Of a stretch of 64,000 bases of DNA, positions 25,481 to 34,206 are shown in pieces; position 1 is the stretch's first letter, and each line of letters opens with the position of its first letter. The translations under genes and the position numbers were made by a program. A model generated the notes under the pieces. That model was not told where the DNA came from and searched no databases. It saw nothing but the letters and a program-made list of their open reading frames with translations. Source of the DNA: Streptococcus sanguinis. Lineage in GTDB: Bacteria > Bacillota > Bacilli > Lactobacillales > Streptococcaceae. The stretch lies in contig NZ_LR134002.1 in NCBI RefSeq assembly GCF_900635155.1, forward strand, positions 2,292,001 to 2,356,000. The letters run 5' to 3'.

Positions 25481-26425
25481 TTATAATTTCATAGCCAGCA
25501 TATTAACTGTCATACCAGCTGCTGTTCCCATCAGAGCGATGGTGTCCCCTTCCTTGACTAGATTGCGCTCCAGAGCATAACAGAGAGAAAAGGGCACTGC
25601 TACTGACACCATATTACCATAGTCTTGCACAATATTAAGGTATTTATCATCAGGAATACCCAAGCTGCGCATGACCATTGGCAGAGCACGACTCGCCTGA
25701 TGCGGAATGATATAATCCAGGTCAGATAGGCTGAGACCACTCTTTTCTTTAAATTCTTTAAACATTTCCGGAATTTTTCTGGCAGAGAGCAAGAGTATCT
25801 TCTTGCCATTCATGTCAAACATGTAGTGAGTCTTGGTAGCATCCGAATACTCCTTAGGCTGAAATGATGTCAAACCACCGCGAATCTCTGTATCGTGAGC
25901 TCCCTCAGACCAGGTCCGCTGCAGGCTGGAGATAACACCTCTCTCTTCCTCTGTTGCTTCAAAAATCAAAGCAGCCGCACCATCACTGAACAACTCAAAA
26001 CTTTCCTTCTGATTGGGATTGAGACCCAAACTTCCAACCTCACTAGACACGATGAGGATTCTTTGATATTCACCAGCCTCCAACAAATGAGACATGAGAC
26101 TCAAAGCTGAGATAAAGCTGGTGCAGGTCGTATTGATATCCATGGCTGGAATGGACAAGCCCTTAGCCACCAACTCGTGAATCAGGGCAGCGGTGCAGGG
26201 AATAGGCTGAACGCCCACCGCACTGGCCGACACGATGCAATCAATGTCTTTGATAGTCAAGCCCGCTTGCTGCAGGGCTTTTTCAATCGCCTTGACCTCC
26301 ATGGAAAGCTGGGTTTCTTCATTTTCCACCACTCGATAACGGGTCTGATCCTTAAAAGTCACAGTATTTCTAGGTAGATGCGTACCATAACCAACAATCT
26401 TTATATGATTCTTTACTGCTGTCAT
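25481..26425 (-). CDS. 3-oxoacyl-ACP synthase III-like condensing enzyme (KAS III/OleA-like)
   Basis: 314-residue thiolase-fold enzyme. The Cys-His-Asn catalytic triad of FabH-type enzymes is complete: Cys101 in NTTCTSFISA, His242 in IIPHQASRA, and Asn271 in DYGNMVSVAVPF. The C-terminal GTAAGMT loop is also conserved. The true FabH normally sits in the fab operon; here the gene is the last of a four-gene operon with an SDR, an MBL-fold hydrolase and an adenylating enzyme. A specialised acyl condensation, comparable to OleA or to aryl/alkyl head-group synthases, is therefore more likely than housekeeping initiation of fatty acid synthesis. Ribosome site AAGGAG. 100 bases follow the upstream gene. 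Confidence 0.85.
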   Translation of the reverse strand: MTAVKNHIKIVGYGTHLPRNTVTFKDQTRYRVVENEETQLSMEVKAIEKALQQAGLTIKDIDCIVSASAVGVQPIPCTAALIHELVAKGLSIPAMDINTTCTSFISALSLMSHLLEAGEYQRILIVSSEVGSLGLNPNQKESFELFSDGAAALIFEATEEERGVISSLQRTWSEGAHDTEIRGGLTSFQPKEYSDATKTHYMFDMNGKKILLLSARKIPEMFKEFKEKSGLSLSDLDYIIPHQASRALPMVMRSLGIPDDKYLNIVQDYGNMVSVAVPFSLCYALERNLVKEGDTIALMGTAAGMTVNMLAMKL

Positions 26426-26525
26426 ATTAAACTCCTTCTTGTCAGACTTGGGGCTGCTCGGCAGTTAGGTAAACTGTCAAAGAGTATGAGCCACCGATTC
26501 ATATATTTTTCCACTTGGGGCATTC

Positions 26526-27785
26526 TTAAGCCCGATAAATTCGTTTCAACTTACGACCTCTGTCCCGCTGATAATCTTCAAAAGAAATAGCCGGCATAAG
26601 AAAGCTTTTATCAGTCGCTAAGTTTTGAAACTGCTGGACAATCTCGTCTTCTCGCTGCTGACTACGATGTTCGATAGCAATGGTCAGCGAATAGTCCTGC
26701 TTCTGAGCGACTTGGTATTCTCCAATCGCATCAACTAAGAGCAGACAACGGCGGATAAAGTCCGGAAAGATCTCCACCGACTGACCTGCGGTATTTTCAA
26801 AAATGAAAATATCATCCGAGCGCCCCTCAATCCTGTCAATCCGTGTAAAGACCGAACCGCAGGGGCAAGGTTCAGGATTTTCCACCAAGATATCATTCAG
26901 CTCATATTGAAAAATTGGTTGAGAAGTCCGCTTGAAGTCCGTGATAATAGGATAAAAACGCCGATCATCCAAGTAGTGCTTATCTACATGGACAATGTCT
27001 TCGTTTAGATGAAGATTCCCGTAGGAACAGCTACAGGCTAGGAAGCCCTCGGTCGCTTGGTAGACCTGGTCCACCTTTTTCAGACCAAATCCTGCTTGAA
27101 TCCTCTGCCGGTCTGGCTCTTCCAAAATCTCTGCCACTGATACGACTTTGCTAGGGGCAATTTTCAAATTTCCTGCCTTGACTTGTTTAGCCAGCTCCAA
27201 GAGCATTGATGCTGGCGCCACCAAAATCGTTGGCTGGTAAGCATTCAAACGCTCTACATGCTCTTCGGCTCCTTGAAAAGTATCAAAATACTCCAGAGAA
27301 ATCAAGCCTGAATTGACAGTCTGATAGAGTTGGTTATCTGCCCGCAGAAAGAAGGCGATTTTGTGCCCAAAGAGTTTATCTTTAGGCAGCATCTTTGCCA
27401 AGATGGCTGCCGCCCACATACTGCGCTCCTTTTCAGTGGTGACAAACAAGCCTCGATGACCGGACGTCCCTGAAGACAAGCCAACAGCAATCTCTCCTAT
27501 CATGGGACTAAAATCACGTGTTCGCTCGCTCTCCAGTGCCAAAGCTAGTAACTCATCACGATCCAGCCCTTGAGTATTGAGCTCATTGAAATGCTCCATC
27601 ATAAAGGCCTTATTCATCTTAAAATCTGCTGGAATACCTGATTTAAAATAAGGTGATTCCTGCTGCAGAAATTCCCGATAGATTGCTAAAGCTTTGATTT
27701 GATATCGTTCCAGAGCCTTTCGATCTTTAAATCGATGCCCCCAGCGCATGACGCTAAAGGTTTTTAGAAATGTTCCTAGTTTCAT
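26526..27785 (-). CDS. Adenylate-forming enzyme, coenzyme F390 synthetase-related
   Basis: About 419 residues from the ATG at 27785. The frame is open 11 codons further, inside the preceding gene. Seen: the ATP-binding loop GLSSGTSGHRGLFV (about 102-115), the YQATEG motif, a Cys-pair segment NPEPCPCGSVFTRIDRIEGRSDD that carries the hinge/ribose-binding aspartate, and a C-terminal RGRKLKRIYRA end. It belongs to the PaaK/F390-synthetase branch of acyl-adenylating enzymes. Coenzyme F420 does not occur in streptococci, so it must act on another carboxylate. It overlaps the MBL gene by about 32 bases. In the proposed pathway it would activate a beta-hydroxy or beta-keto acid. Confidence 0.82.
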   Translation of the reverse strand: MKLGTFLKTFSVMRWGHRFKDRKALERYQIKALAIYREFLQQESPYFKSGIPADFKMNKAFMMEHFNELNTQGLDRDELLALALESERTRDFSPMIGEIAVGLSSGTSGHRGLFVTTEKERSMWAAAILAKMLPKDKLFGHKIAFFLRADNQLYQTVNSGLISLEYFDTFQGAEEHVERLNAYQPTILVAPASMLLELAKQVKAGNLKIAPSKVVSVAEILEEPDRQRIQAGFGLKKVDQVYQATEGFLACSCSYGNLHLNEDIVHVDKHYLDDRRFYPIITDFKRTSQPIFQYELNDILVENPEPCPCGSVFTRIDRIEGRSDDIFIFENTAGQSVEIFPDFIRRCLLLVDAIGEYQVAQKQDYSLTIAIEHRSQQREDEIVQQFQNLATDKSFLMPAISFEDYQRDRGRKLKRIYRA

Positions 27786-28581
27786 ACAAAATCCGCTCCA
27801 CTCTCTCAGCCGGATCATGACTGACTAGCACCTGGTAGCCAACGGCAAGCAACTGCCGAAGCAAGGCCACACCAGCCATGTATTCTTCCTTGTTATCCTG
27901 GATTAGTGACGGCAAGAAACGCATCTGCTCCGTATACGGCAACAGATCTACGCCCCAGCACAAATCAGCTCCGATAAACAGATGATAATCTGGCAAAAAG
28001 AGACAAGCTTGACCAGCAGCATGCCCATCAACTGAGGCCAGATATATACTGCCATCGCCAAACAAGTCAACTGTCTTGCGATAGAGGAATTCTGCTTGGA
28101 CCTGCTGAGGTTCCACCACTTCCAACCGACTCTCAAAATCCTGCGGAAGAAATTCCTTGAAAATCAAATCCTTCAGTTTGGCATGCTGATACGTTTTGAA
28201 AACGGTCTTGGTCAGAATGAAGCGGGCCTTGGGAAAGAAAGCAGCTCCGCCGATGTGATCTGGATGCAAGTGCGACAAGATGACATAAGAAATATCTTCT
28301 GGCGCAATTCCTTTTTGCTCAAGCAGACGATCTATACGCTCCTCTTCTGACATATCTACAGGCGTTCCCAGACCATAGAGCCAGTATTTGAGCTTGGGCT
28401 TCAGAATAGCTGGAGAATAGCCAGTGTCGTAGAGAATATAGCCTTTCTCACGATGCTTCAAGAGGAAAACACCAGCTGGAAAAATCATTTTTTTCTTGGC
28501 AACTCCCTTAAACATCTGCTGCAAGTGACTGCTGCAGCGCCCAGGCTGAAGATACTCAATTTTCTCGATAATGTTGGACAT
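27754..28581 (-). CDS. Metallo-beta-lactamase-fold hydrolase (lactonase-like)
   Basis: 275 residues from the ATG at 28581, which has AAGGG upstream; a GTG six codons earlier is possible. The metal-binding motif HLHPDH is intact (His104, His106, Asp108, His109), followed by VDGHAAGQ, the metal-bridging aspartate in FIGADLCW, and VSHDPAE. The layout resembles N-acyl-homoserine-lactone lactonases and related esterases. The start overlaps the SDR stop by 26 bases and the end overlaps the adenylating enzyme. In this operon it occupies the place a hydrolase or decarboxylase such as OleB has in other clusters. Substrate unknown. Confidence 0.85.
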   Translation of the reverse strand: MSNIIEKIEYLQPGRCSSHLQQMFKGVAKKKMIFPAGVFLLKHREKGYILYDTGYSPAILKPKLKYWLYGLGTPVDMSEEERIDRLLEQKGIAPEDISYVILSHLHPDHIGGAAFFPKARFILTKTVFKTYQHAKLKDLIFKEFLPQDFESRLEVVEPQQVQAEFLYRKTVDLFGDGSIYLASVDGHAAGQACLFLPDYHLFIGADLCWGVDLLPYTEQMRFLPSLIQDNKEEYMAGVALLRQLLAVGYQVLVSHDPAERVERILYETRNISKNL

Positions 28582-29533
28582 ATTTTGCAATCCCTTCACT
28601 GATTGTCAACTTGGGTTGATAGCCCAAATCCCTTACTGCTGCTGATATATCCAGCGTTTGACTGTAACGCATTAAGTAATAGGTGTAAAGAGTAAGAGGT
28701 GGCTCTTTTTCAATGTTAAAAAAGCGATAAAAGCTTTCAAATCCTTGTGCCAGAAGACCTAGAAAAGCAGCAGGCAATCGAACATAACGTTTACGAACCT
28801 GTAAACCATCCAAAGCTTCATCCAGCATATCCTTGAAACTACGGGATTCTCCATTGGTAATGTTGTAAACCTGCCCTTGTGCTTCTGGTATTTCCAAAGC
28901 CAAACGAACAGCTAAGGCTACGTTTTCCACACAGGTCATATCCATCATTTGCTGACCATTTCTGATAAGTGGAATCGCTAGTTTTTGACTTAAGCGCAGA
29001 ATCCTAGGAAAGATACTGGTATCTCCAATACCAAAAAGCCCTCTAGGGCGCAAGATAACCGATGGAACTTGAGGATAGCTTCGGACAATCCGCTCAGCCA
29101 TGAGCTTGCTTTTGATATAGTAATTCAGCTCATTCTCCTGTGGAGCAGCCTCTTCTTTGATAGCAAGTTGATCACGCGCCGCAGCATAAACACTCGGAGA
29201 GGAAATATAGACCAGTCGTTGCACTCCAAAATGCCGGCAAGCTTCCATAACCAGTTTGGTTCCTACTACATTTGTCTGATAAAACTGCTCCCAGGGTCCC
29301 CAAATCGTTGAGAGAGCCCCAGCATGCACCACTGCATCCACTCCTTCGCAGGCTGCAAAAATTTCTTCTTCTCTGGTAAAATCACCAGCAAAAAACTCTA
29401 CTGAAGGACCTTCTAACTGCCGACCAGCCTTCAGATTACGGCCAAAAGCCCGTACCTGATAGCCTTGTTCAGCCAGCTCTTCAACAACATACTTTCCTAG
29501 AAAGCCAGTCGCTCCTGTCACTAGAACCTTCAT
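28556..29533 (-). CDS. NAD(P)-dependent reductase of the 3-beta-HSD/epimerase SDR family (OleD-like)
   Basis: 325 residues from the ATG at 29533, set by the ribosome site AAAGGAG. The extended-SDR Rossmann motif TGATGFLG is at 6-13. The catalytic Tyr-x3-Lys is in NYYIKSK (Tyr139, Lys143), and the SSPSVYA serine lies before it. The LRPRGLFGIGD substrate-side motif and MDMTCVENVA are typical of the 3-beta-hydroxysteroid dehydrogenase/OleD group. First gene of the four-gene operon; the rest follow with overlapping or close starts. Predicted to reduce a beta-keto acyl product of the condensing enzyme. Confidence 0.87.
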   Translation of the reverse strand: MKVLVTGATGFLGKYVVEELAEQGYQVRAFGRNLKAGRQLEGPSVEFFAGDFTREEEIFAACEGVDAVVHAGALSTIWGPWEQFYQTNVVGTKLVMEACRHFGVQRLVYISSPSVYAAARDQLAIKEEAAPQENELNYYIKSKLMAERIVRSYPQVPSVILRPRGLFGIGDTSIFPRILRLSQKLAIPLIRNGQQMMDMTCVENVALAVRLALEIPEAQGQVYNITNGESRSFKDMLDEALDGLQVRKRYVRLPAAFLGLLAQGFESFYRFFNIEKEPPLTLYTYYLMRYSQTLDISAAVRDLGYQPKLTISEGIAKYVQHYREN

Positions 29534-29746
29534 CGCTACTCCTTTCATATAATTTTCTGTTTCTGTCTTGTCCCCATTATACACCATTTCAGCAAATCTT
29601 CCCTAAAAAAGCTGGAAAAAATCTTTACTGGGTGTCTCACCTGATTGGATAGGAGCAGAAAGAAATCAGATAATTTCCCCAAACAGCTGTCTCAATCCAT
29701 TGACATTTTTTAGTTGGAAATAGCTCTAATTAATTCATTGAGAGTA

Positions 29747-29775
29747 TAAAAAAAGAAGCCGGGAAACCGGCTTCT
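29747..29775 (-). terminator. rpsD terminator
   Basis: Hairpin AGAAGCCGG-tttc-CCGGCTTCT followed on the minus strand by seven T. Confidence 0.92.
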
Positions 29776-29788
29776 GAACAAATACAAA

Positions 29789-30400
29789 TTAAAGCATTTT
29801 GTTGTAGAATTCAACGATAAGTGCTTCGTTGATTTCTGGGTTGATTTCATCGCGCTCTGGAAGGCGAGTCAATGAACCTTCTAATTTTTCAGCATCGAAT
29901 GATACGAATGCTGGACGTCCAAGAGTTGCTTCAACAGCTTCAAGGATTGCAGGCACTTTCAATGATTTCTCACGAACTGAGATCACTTGACCTGGAGTTA
30001 CGCGGTATGATGGGATATCAACGCGTTTGCCGTCAACAAGGATGTGACCGTGGTTTACGAATTGACGAGCTTGACGACGAGTAGTCGCAAGACCAAGACG
30101 GTAAACAACGTTATCCAAGCGACGCTCCAAGAGAAGCATGAAGTTAAAACCAAGGATTCCTTCTTTGATTTTTGAAGCTTGAACAAACAAGTTACGGAAT
30201 TGTTTTTCACCTACACCATAAGTGAAACGAAGTTTTTGCTTTTCAGCCAATTGCAAACCATATTCTGACAATTTGCTGCGGTTGTTTGGTCCATGCTGAC
30301 CAGGTACATAGTTACGGCGAGCCAATTCTTTACCTGTACCAGTAAGAGAAAGACCCAAACGACGAGCTTGTTTCCAAGATGGTCCTGTATAACGTGACAT
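29789..30400 (-). CDS. rpsD: 30S ribosomal protein S4
   Basis: 203 residues from the ATG at 30400, fixed by CAGGAGGAC upstream and the canonical start [16 protein letters not shown]. The N-terminal S4 domain lacks the zinc cysteines, as in most streptococci. The S4 RNA-binding domain (about 93-155) has [10 protein letters not shown] and [13 protein letters not shown]. Primary 16S rRNA-binding assembly protein. It is transcribed alone from its own promoter, with a structured leader suitable for autoregulation. Confidence 0.97.
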   Translation of the reverse strand: MSRYTGPSWKQARRLGLSLTGTGKELARRNYVPGQHGPNNRSKLSEYGLQLAEKQKLRFTYGVGEKQFRNLFVQASKIKEGILGFNFMLLLERRLDNVVYRLGLATTRRQARQFVNHGHILVDGKRVDIPSYRVTPGQVISVREKSLKVPAILEAVEATLGRPAFVSFDAEKLEGSLTRLPERDEINPEINEALIVEFYNKML

Positions 30401-30461
30401 AAAAATGTCCTCCTGTAAAATATTTTTGAGGAAATAGTCACTTAGAAAGCCCTGATTCGTG

Positions 30462-30512
30462 CAGAACATTTTCGCCCAAACAGCTAAGGCTACTTTTATA
30501 GCTGATGTTCTG
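30462..30512 (-). promoter_or_regulatory. Structured rpsD leader (possible S4 autoregulatory element)
   Basis: In the untranslated leader, CAGAACAT pairs with ATGTTCTG 35 bases on, enclosing an inner stem CAGCTA/TAGCTG. It lies 60-110 bases before the rpsD ribosome site. S4 regulates its own translation by binding the leader in other bacteria; here this is inferred from position and shape. Confidence 0.5.
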
Positions 30513-30556
30513 TTGACGAGCTCCATGCTTTCCTGCTGCTATTTCACACAAAGGCT

Positions 30557-30585
30557 ATTGTACCATGAATAAAGTCAAAAGTAAA
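30557..30585 (-). promoter_or_regulatory. rpsD promoter
   Basis: Minus strand TTTACT, 17 bases, TACAAT. Confidence 0.6.
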
Positions 30586-30660
30586 GGGTCTCATGCAAAA
30601 AATCAAGCCTTTTGGCTTGATTGAGGTTGTTTTGAAAGTAAAGGATTTCAGGCAGTTACT

Positions 30661-31383
30661 TCACATTCCCAAAATCTTTAAAATCTCCTGCTTATATCGT
30701 AGCTTCTGCAGTTCCTTATCCTCGCTGTCTGACCAAGTCAATTGTAGATCTGCAACAATTTGCCCAGGCCGATTTTTCAGAATATAGATATGGTCACTGA
30801 GAGCCAGAGCTTCCTCGATGCTATGAGTAATGAGGAGAGTCGTCAGACCCAGCCTACGGTGAATATCCAGATACCAAGCGTGTAGCTCCATCTTAGTCAG
30901 CTCATCTAAAGCACTAAAGGCCTCGTCCAGAAGAAATAGCTTGTGACCGAACATATAGGTTCGCAGCAGAGCCACGCGCTGCCGCATCCCCCCGCTCAGC
31001 TCATGTGGATACTTGTCTGCCACATCAAAGAGCCCGAACTCCTTCAAAATCTGAGTTGCCTGCTCCGTCGCTTCCTTTTTGGATACCTTTCGGATGAGGA
31101 GGGGCAAGATGACATTACCCAGCACCGTCTTGTGCTCCAGCAGCAAGTCCTTCTGCAGCATATAACTCACCCGGCCCTTAGGATTTTCCTGCCCATCTAG
31201 GACAATCCTGCCCGACTGGACCTCCAAAATCCCAGCGATGAGATTAAAGAGGGTCGTCTTTCCAACACCGCTAGGCCCCAAGATTGCTACGACCTGGCCT
31301 GCTTCTACCTGTATGTTGATGTCCTTCAAAATCTGCTGCTCATCATAAGCATAACTTACATTTTCAAGTTTAATTTCTGTCAT
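30661..31383 (-). CDS. thiZ: ABC importer ATPase, ThiZ-like (thiamine-precursor uptake)
   Basis: 240-residue nucleotide-binding subunit of the nitrate/taurine/HMP class. Walker A GPSGVGKTT (about 36-44), Q-loop in SYMLQKDLL, signature LSGGMRQRV, Walker B LFLLDEAFSALD, and switch His in THSIEEA. It follows the binding-protein gene in a TAATG overlap and is the third gene of a TPP-riboswitch operon, so it should energise import of a thiamine precursor. Confidence 0.88.
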   Translation of the reverse strand: MTEIKLENVSYAYDEQQILKDINIQVEAGQVVAILGPSGVGKTTLFNLIAGILEVQSGRIVLDGQENPKGRVSYMLQKDLLLEHKTVLGNVILPLLIRKVSKKEATEQATQILKEFGLFDVADKYPHELSGGMRQRVALLRTYMFGHKLFLLDEAFSALDELTKMELHAWYLDIHRRLGLTTLLITHSIEEALALSDHIYILKNRPGQIVADLQLTWSDSEDKELQKLRYKQEILKILGM

Positions 31384-32381
31384 TATTTTATATAATCGTT
31401 GCTAAATCCTTTATCTCTCAAGTCATTGTCCACGATACCCTTATCCTTGGCCCATTTGTAAAAGGCATTCCAGCGGCTAGCCTCAAACTGACCCCACTTG
31501 TCCTTATCCGATGCATATTGCTCGGACAAATATTTTTGAGAAGCCAAGACAAAGTCACGCTTGTTCTTCAGCTCTGGCGCATGCTTGATTAATATATCCG
31601 CCGCTTCTTCAGGGTGCTCCATGGCATATTGATAGCCCTTCTTGATAGCCTGCAGGACCTTTTTCGCCTCGTCCGGATTCTTCTTGAGATAGTCATTATT
31701 GGCAATGATGACTGGAGAATAATAGTCAAACTCCTTTACATAGTCCTTCATATAAAAGAAATTTGTATCCATGCCCTGAGTTTGAGCCATGATGCCGTCC
31801 CAGCCATGATAAATCCACGATGCATCAAACAAGCCATTTTCAATCGGCGTAATTGAGTTGGAATCGTTGTTGGGAACTTTTTCCACTTCATCAAACTGAC
31901 CTCCTTGGCTTTCAACCAAGGTTTTGAGCATGCCCAGCTCCACCGGATCATTCCAGGTACCGTATTTCTTGCCAGCTAGGTCCTTAGGTCCAGTAATCCC
32001 TGCAGATTTTTTGGAAATAATGCCCGAAGTATTATGCTCTACAATAGCCGCGACAGCTGTGATTTCTGCGCCCTTATCCAGTTTTTTAGCCATAGAGTCC
32101 TGGAAATAAATGCCAAAAGGCGCCTTGCCGTTGATAATCAGGTCCGAACTGCTATCTTCAGGCGGCAACTTGATATCCACATCCACGCCTGCTTCCTTGA
32201 AGTAGCCCTTTTCCTGAGCCACATAAAGGCCGGTATGGTTGGTGTTAGGTGACCAGTCTAGGATAAAATCAATCTTTTTATCCTTACTAGCAGACTCTGA
32301 GCCTGACTTACCACAAGCCGCTAGGCCAATGATTGATACGGCAGCTAAGCCTGCCAGCAACACTTTATAACTTTTTTTCAT
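31383..32381 (-). CDS. thiY: ABC importer substrate-binding lipoprotein, ThiY/NMT1-like
   Basis: About 332 residues. The lipoprotein signal ends in GLAACGKSG (Cys about 24 from the chosen start). The mature part begins IDFILDWSPNTNHTGLYVAQEKGYF, a hallmark of NMT1/THI5-like proteins that bind the thiamine pyrimidine HMP or a degradation product such as FAMP. The start at 32381 or 32384 (tandem ATG) follows GAGGATA; the open frame extends further but not into a credible signal. It lies in a TPP-riboswitch operon between permease and ATPase. Confidence 0.88.
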   Translation of the reverse strand: MKKSYKVLLAGLAAVSIIGLAACGKSGSESASKDKKIDFILDWSPNTNHTGLYVAQEKGYFKEAGVDVDIKLPPEDSSSDLIINGKAPFGIYFQDSMAKKLDKGAEITAVAAIVEHNTSGIISKKSAGITGPKDLAGKKYGTWNDPVELGMLKTLVESQGGQFDEVEKVPNNDSNSITPIENGLFDASWIYHGWDGIMAQTQGMDTNFFYMKDYVKEFDYYSPVIIANNDYLKKNPDEAKKVLQAIKKGYQYAMEHPEEAADILIKHAPELKNKRDFVLASQKYLSEQYASDKDKWGQFEASRWNAFYKWAKDKGIVDNDLRDKGFSNDYIK

Positions 32382-32425
32382 CATTATCCTCTTTTCTTTC
32401 TTTGGAAAATGGCAGAGCTGAGCTC

Positions 32426-33178
32426 CTATTTCCACTTAATGACATATTTTTCACTGATAGCCACCAGCTTCATCCCCAGAAGACTGATAACCGAAACCAA
32501 TATGATAATAGCAAACATGGTGTCGTACTGGAAAAGCTTCTTAGACTGGATCATATAAACACCCAAGCCTTCAAAACCACCCAACCATTCAGAAACCACA
32601 GTCGTAATAAAGGCATAGGAAACACTGACGCGCAAGCCCGCATAGAAATAAGGCAAACTAGCTGGAATTTTAAAATGCCAGAGAATCTGCCAGCGATTGG
32701 CCTGCATAAGCTCAAAGAGAGTCAGAGTATCCCGGTCACAATGCCGAAAACCGTCCAGAATACTGACGATAATCGGAAAAGTCGTCGTCAGAATAATGAG
32801 CACAATCTTGGGCAAAATCCCATAACCCAGCCAGAGAACCAGAATTGGCGCCAAAGCAATGGTCGGAATCGTCTGCACCACGACCATCATGGGATAAATC
32901 AGATCATTGAGCCAGCTCATGCTGTCCATGAGTATAGCTAGCATACAAGCCAAGATGACGCCCAAGACTAAACCCAGCAAGGCTACTTTTAAGGTGGCCC
33001 AGCTATGACTTGCTAGAAAGCCAGCATCTCTGATAAAGGCCTGACCAATTTCCAGAGGTGTCGGCAGGATAAACTTGGGCAAGAGCTTGAGCCAGCCCAT
33101 GACCTGCCAGATGACAAGTACACCCAGCATCCCTAAGAGACCGATTTGCTGCCGCATCAGCCTTTGTAGTGCTTTCAT
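32426..33178 (-). CDS. thiX: ABC importer permease, ThiX-like
   Basis: 250 residues with six hydrophobic helices and the BPD permease loop (about 175-195; ...ANRWQILWHFKIPASLPYFYAGL). It is the first gene after the TPP riboswitch. Ribosome site GGGAGGAAAAC. It works with the downstream binding protein and ATPase; the likely cargo is a thiamine pyrimidine precursor. Confidence 0.88.
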   Translation of the reverse strand: MKALQRLMRQQIGLLGMLGVLVIWQVMGWLKLLPKFILPTPLEIGQAFIRDAGFLASHSWATLKVALLGLVLGVILACMLAILMDSMSWLNDLIYPMMVVVQTIPTIALAPILVLWLGYGILPKIVLIILTTTFPIIVSILDGFRHCDRDTLTLFELMQANRWQILWHFKIPASLPYFYAGLRVSVSYAFITTVVSEWLGGFEGLGVYMIQSKKLFQYDTMFAIIILVSVISLLGMKLVAISEKYVIKWK

Positions 33179-33261
33179 TGATTAGTTTTCCTCCCTTCAT
33201 TTATTTTGGGCCCTGCAATTCTTTCAATCATCAAGCTTTTGAAAAGATGATAAAAGAAAAG

Positions 33262-33285
33262 GCCTTTTCCATATATGGAAAAGGC
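33262..33285 (-). terminator. Riboswitch-controlled terminator hairpin
   Basis: Perfect 24-bp palindrome with arms GCCTTTTCCATA, followed on the minus strand by CTTTTCTTTTA. It lies between the TPP aptamer and the permease ribosome site and is the likely expression platform. Confidence 0.75.
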
Positions 33286-33301
33286 GCACAAATGCCACAA
33301 T

Positions 33302-33390
33302 TTTTAGGCATGTTTCCTACGCTGGCATTACCCAGATCAGGTGCGGTCGAAGCTTACACTTCCTCTCAGACTGTACACAGACTCCCATAT
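33302..33390 (-). promoter_or_regulatory. TPP riboswitch (THI element)
   Basis: Minus strand carries the diagnostic thi-box core ACCTGATCTGGGTAATGCC followed by AGCGTAGG, with the matching CTGAGAGG segment about 25 bases before it. It binds thiamine pyrophosphate and here should switch off the downstream importer when TPP is abundant, probably through the terminator at 33262-33285. Confidence 0.93.
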
Positions 33391-33482
33391 ATAGGACTAT
33401 GATAGCGCAATCATCAGCAAATGTCAAGGTTGGAGCTTGGGCTCACTCCCTTTCAACTATAAGTAAAGCAAACTATCATCAA

Positions 33483-34106
33483 TCAGCCAAACTTCCCTTT
33501 CAAAGCCAGCAAAGTCTCCATAGCCCTGATATTCTCAGTCTCACTTGTGGATAAAATGGTTTCAAAGCCCAGTTCAGCTGCCGTATCTAAGTTAGCCTGA
33601 ATATCATCAATGAAGACGGATTCTACTGGATTCAAACCATACTTTTTCAACAGCTTTTGGTAAATCTCTGCTTCCGGCTTGACAACACCGACCTCTGAGG
33701 AAAGGATATAGCCTGACAGCAGTGGGTAAATGGGCAACAAACCAGCTTTTTCAATATGATAAAAAATCTCACAAGTGGTTGACAAGATATAGATTCGATA
33801 GCCCTGGTCAGCCCATAGCCGAATCCTTTCCTGTAAATCACTGTAAACATGCACAACCTCATACCAATGATAAAAGATATTCTTAATGGCGGAATGATAG
33901 GAAACGTCCAACTGAGCCAGGACTTCCTCACAGGCTTCTTTCAAACTCAGCTCTCCCTTGTCTGTCTGATGCCAGACACCTGATTCAAAAATGGCCTGTC
34001 TAAGAACCTGCCGCCGTTCTTTCTCAGGTTCAAAATATGTCAAGATTTTCTCAGAATTCCATTCAATCAGAACATTGCCCAAATCAAAAACCAAATTTTT
34101 AATCAT
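33483..34106 (-). CDS. HAD-IA hydrolase, YihX-like
   Basis: About 207 residues from the ATG at 34106 (AGGTGG upstream). Motif I is LVFDLGNVLIEW, in which the second aspartate of the usual DxD is replaced (DLGN), as in YihX-like sugar-1-phosphate phosphatases and haloacid dehalogenase-like proteins. Motif II is ILSTTCE, motif III VVKPEAEIYQ, and motif IV ESVFIDDIQANLDTA. Substrate unknown. Short intergenic regions separate it from the riboswitch operon and from veg, so it is probably transcribed alone. Confidence 0.85.
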   Translation of the reverse strand: MIKNLVFDLGNVLIEWNSEKILTYFEPEKERRQVLRQAIFESGVWHQTDKGELSLKEACEEVLAQLDVSYHSAIKNIFYHWYEVVHVYSDLQERIRLWADQGYRIYILSTTCEIFYHIEKAGLLPIYPLLSGYILSSEVGVVKPEAEIYQKLLKKYGLNPVESVFIDDIQANLDTAAELGFETILSTSETENIRAMETLLALKGKFG

Positions 34107-34181
34107 GATGACCACCTGTTTTCTCTATTTTTCAGCTTACATAATTGCTCATTTTGTTGCTCTGCTCATTTAGAAATAACT

Positions 34182-34206
34182 AAAAAGGCCCGCTGGACCT
34201 TTCTAT
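34182..34206 (-). terminator. Terminator after veg
   Basis: Minus-strand hairpin AAAGGTCC-agc-GGGCCTTT followed by TTAGTTATTT; overlaps the veg stop codon. Confidence 0.75.

Noticed and set aside
30401..30526. 42-codon N-terminal extension of rpsD
   Set aside because: The canonical S4 start with a strong ribosome site is at 30400; the extension is the structured leader.
33545..33560. TTGTGGATAA as a DnaA box
   Set aside because: Single copy within a coding region, no cluster of DnaA boxes in this window; the origin is inferred to lie outside.
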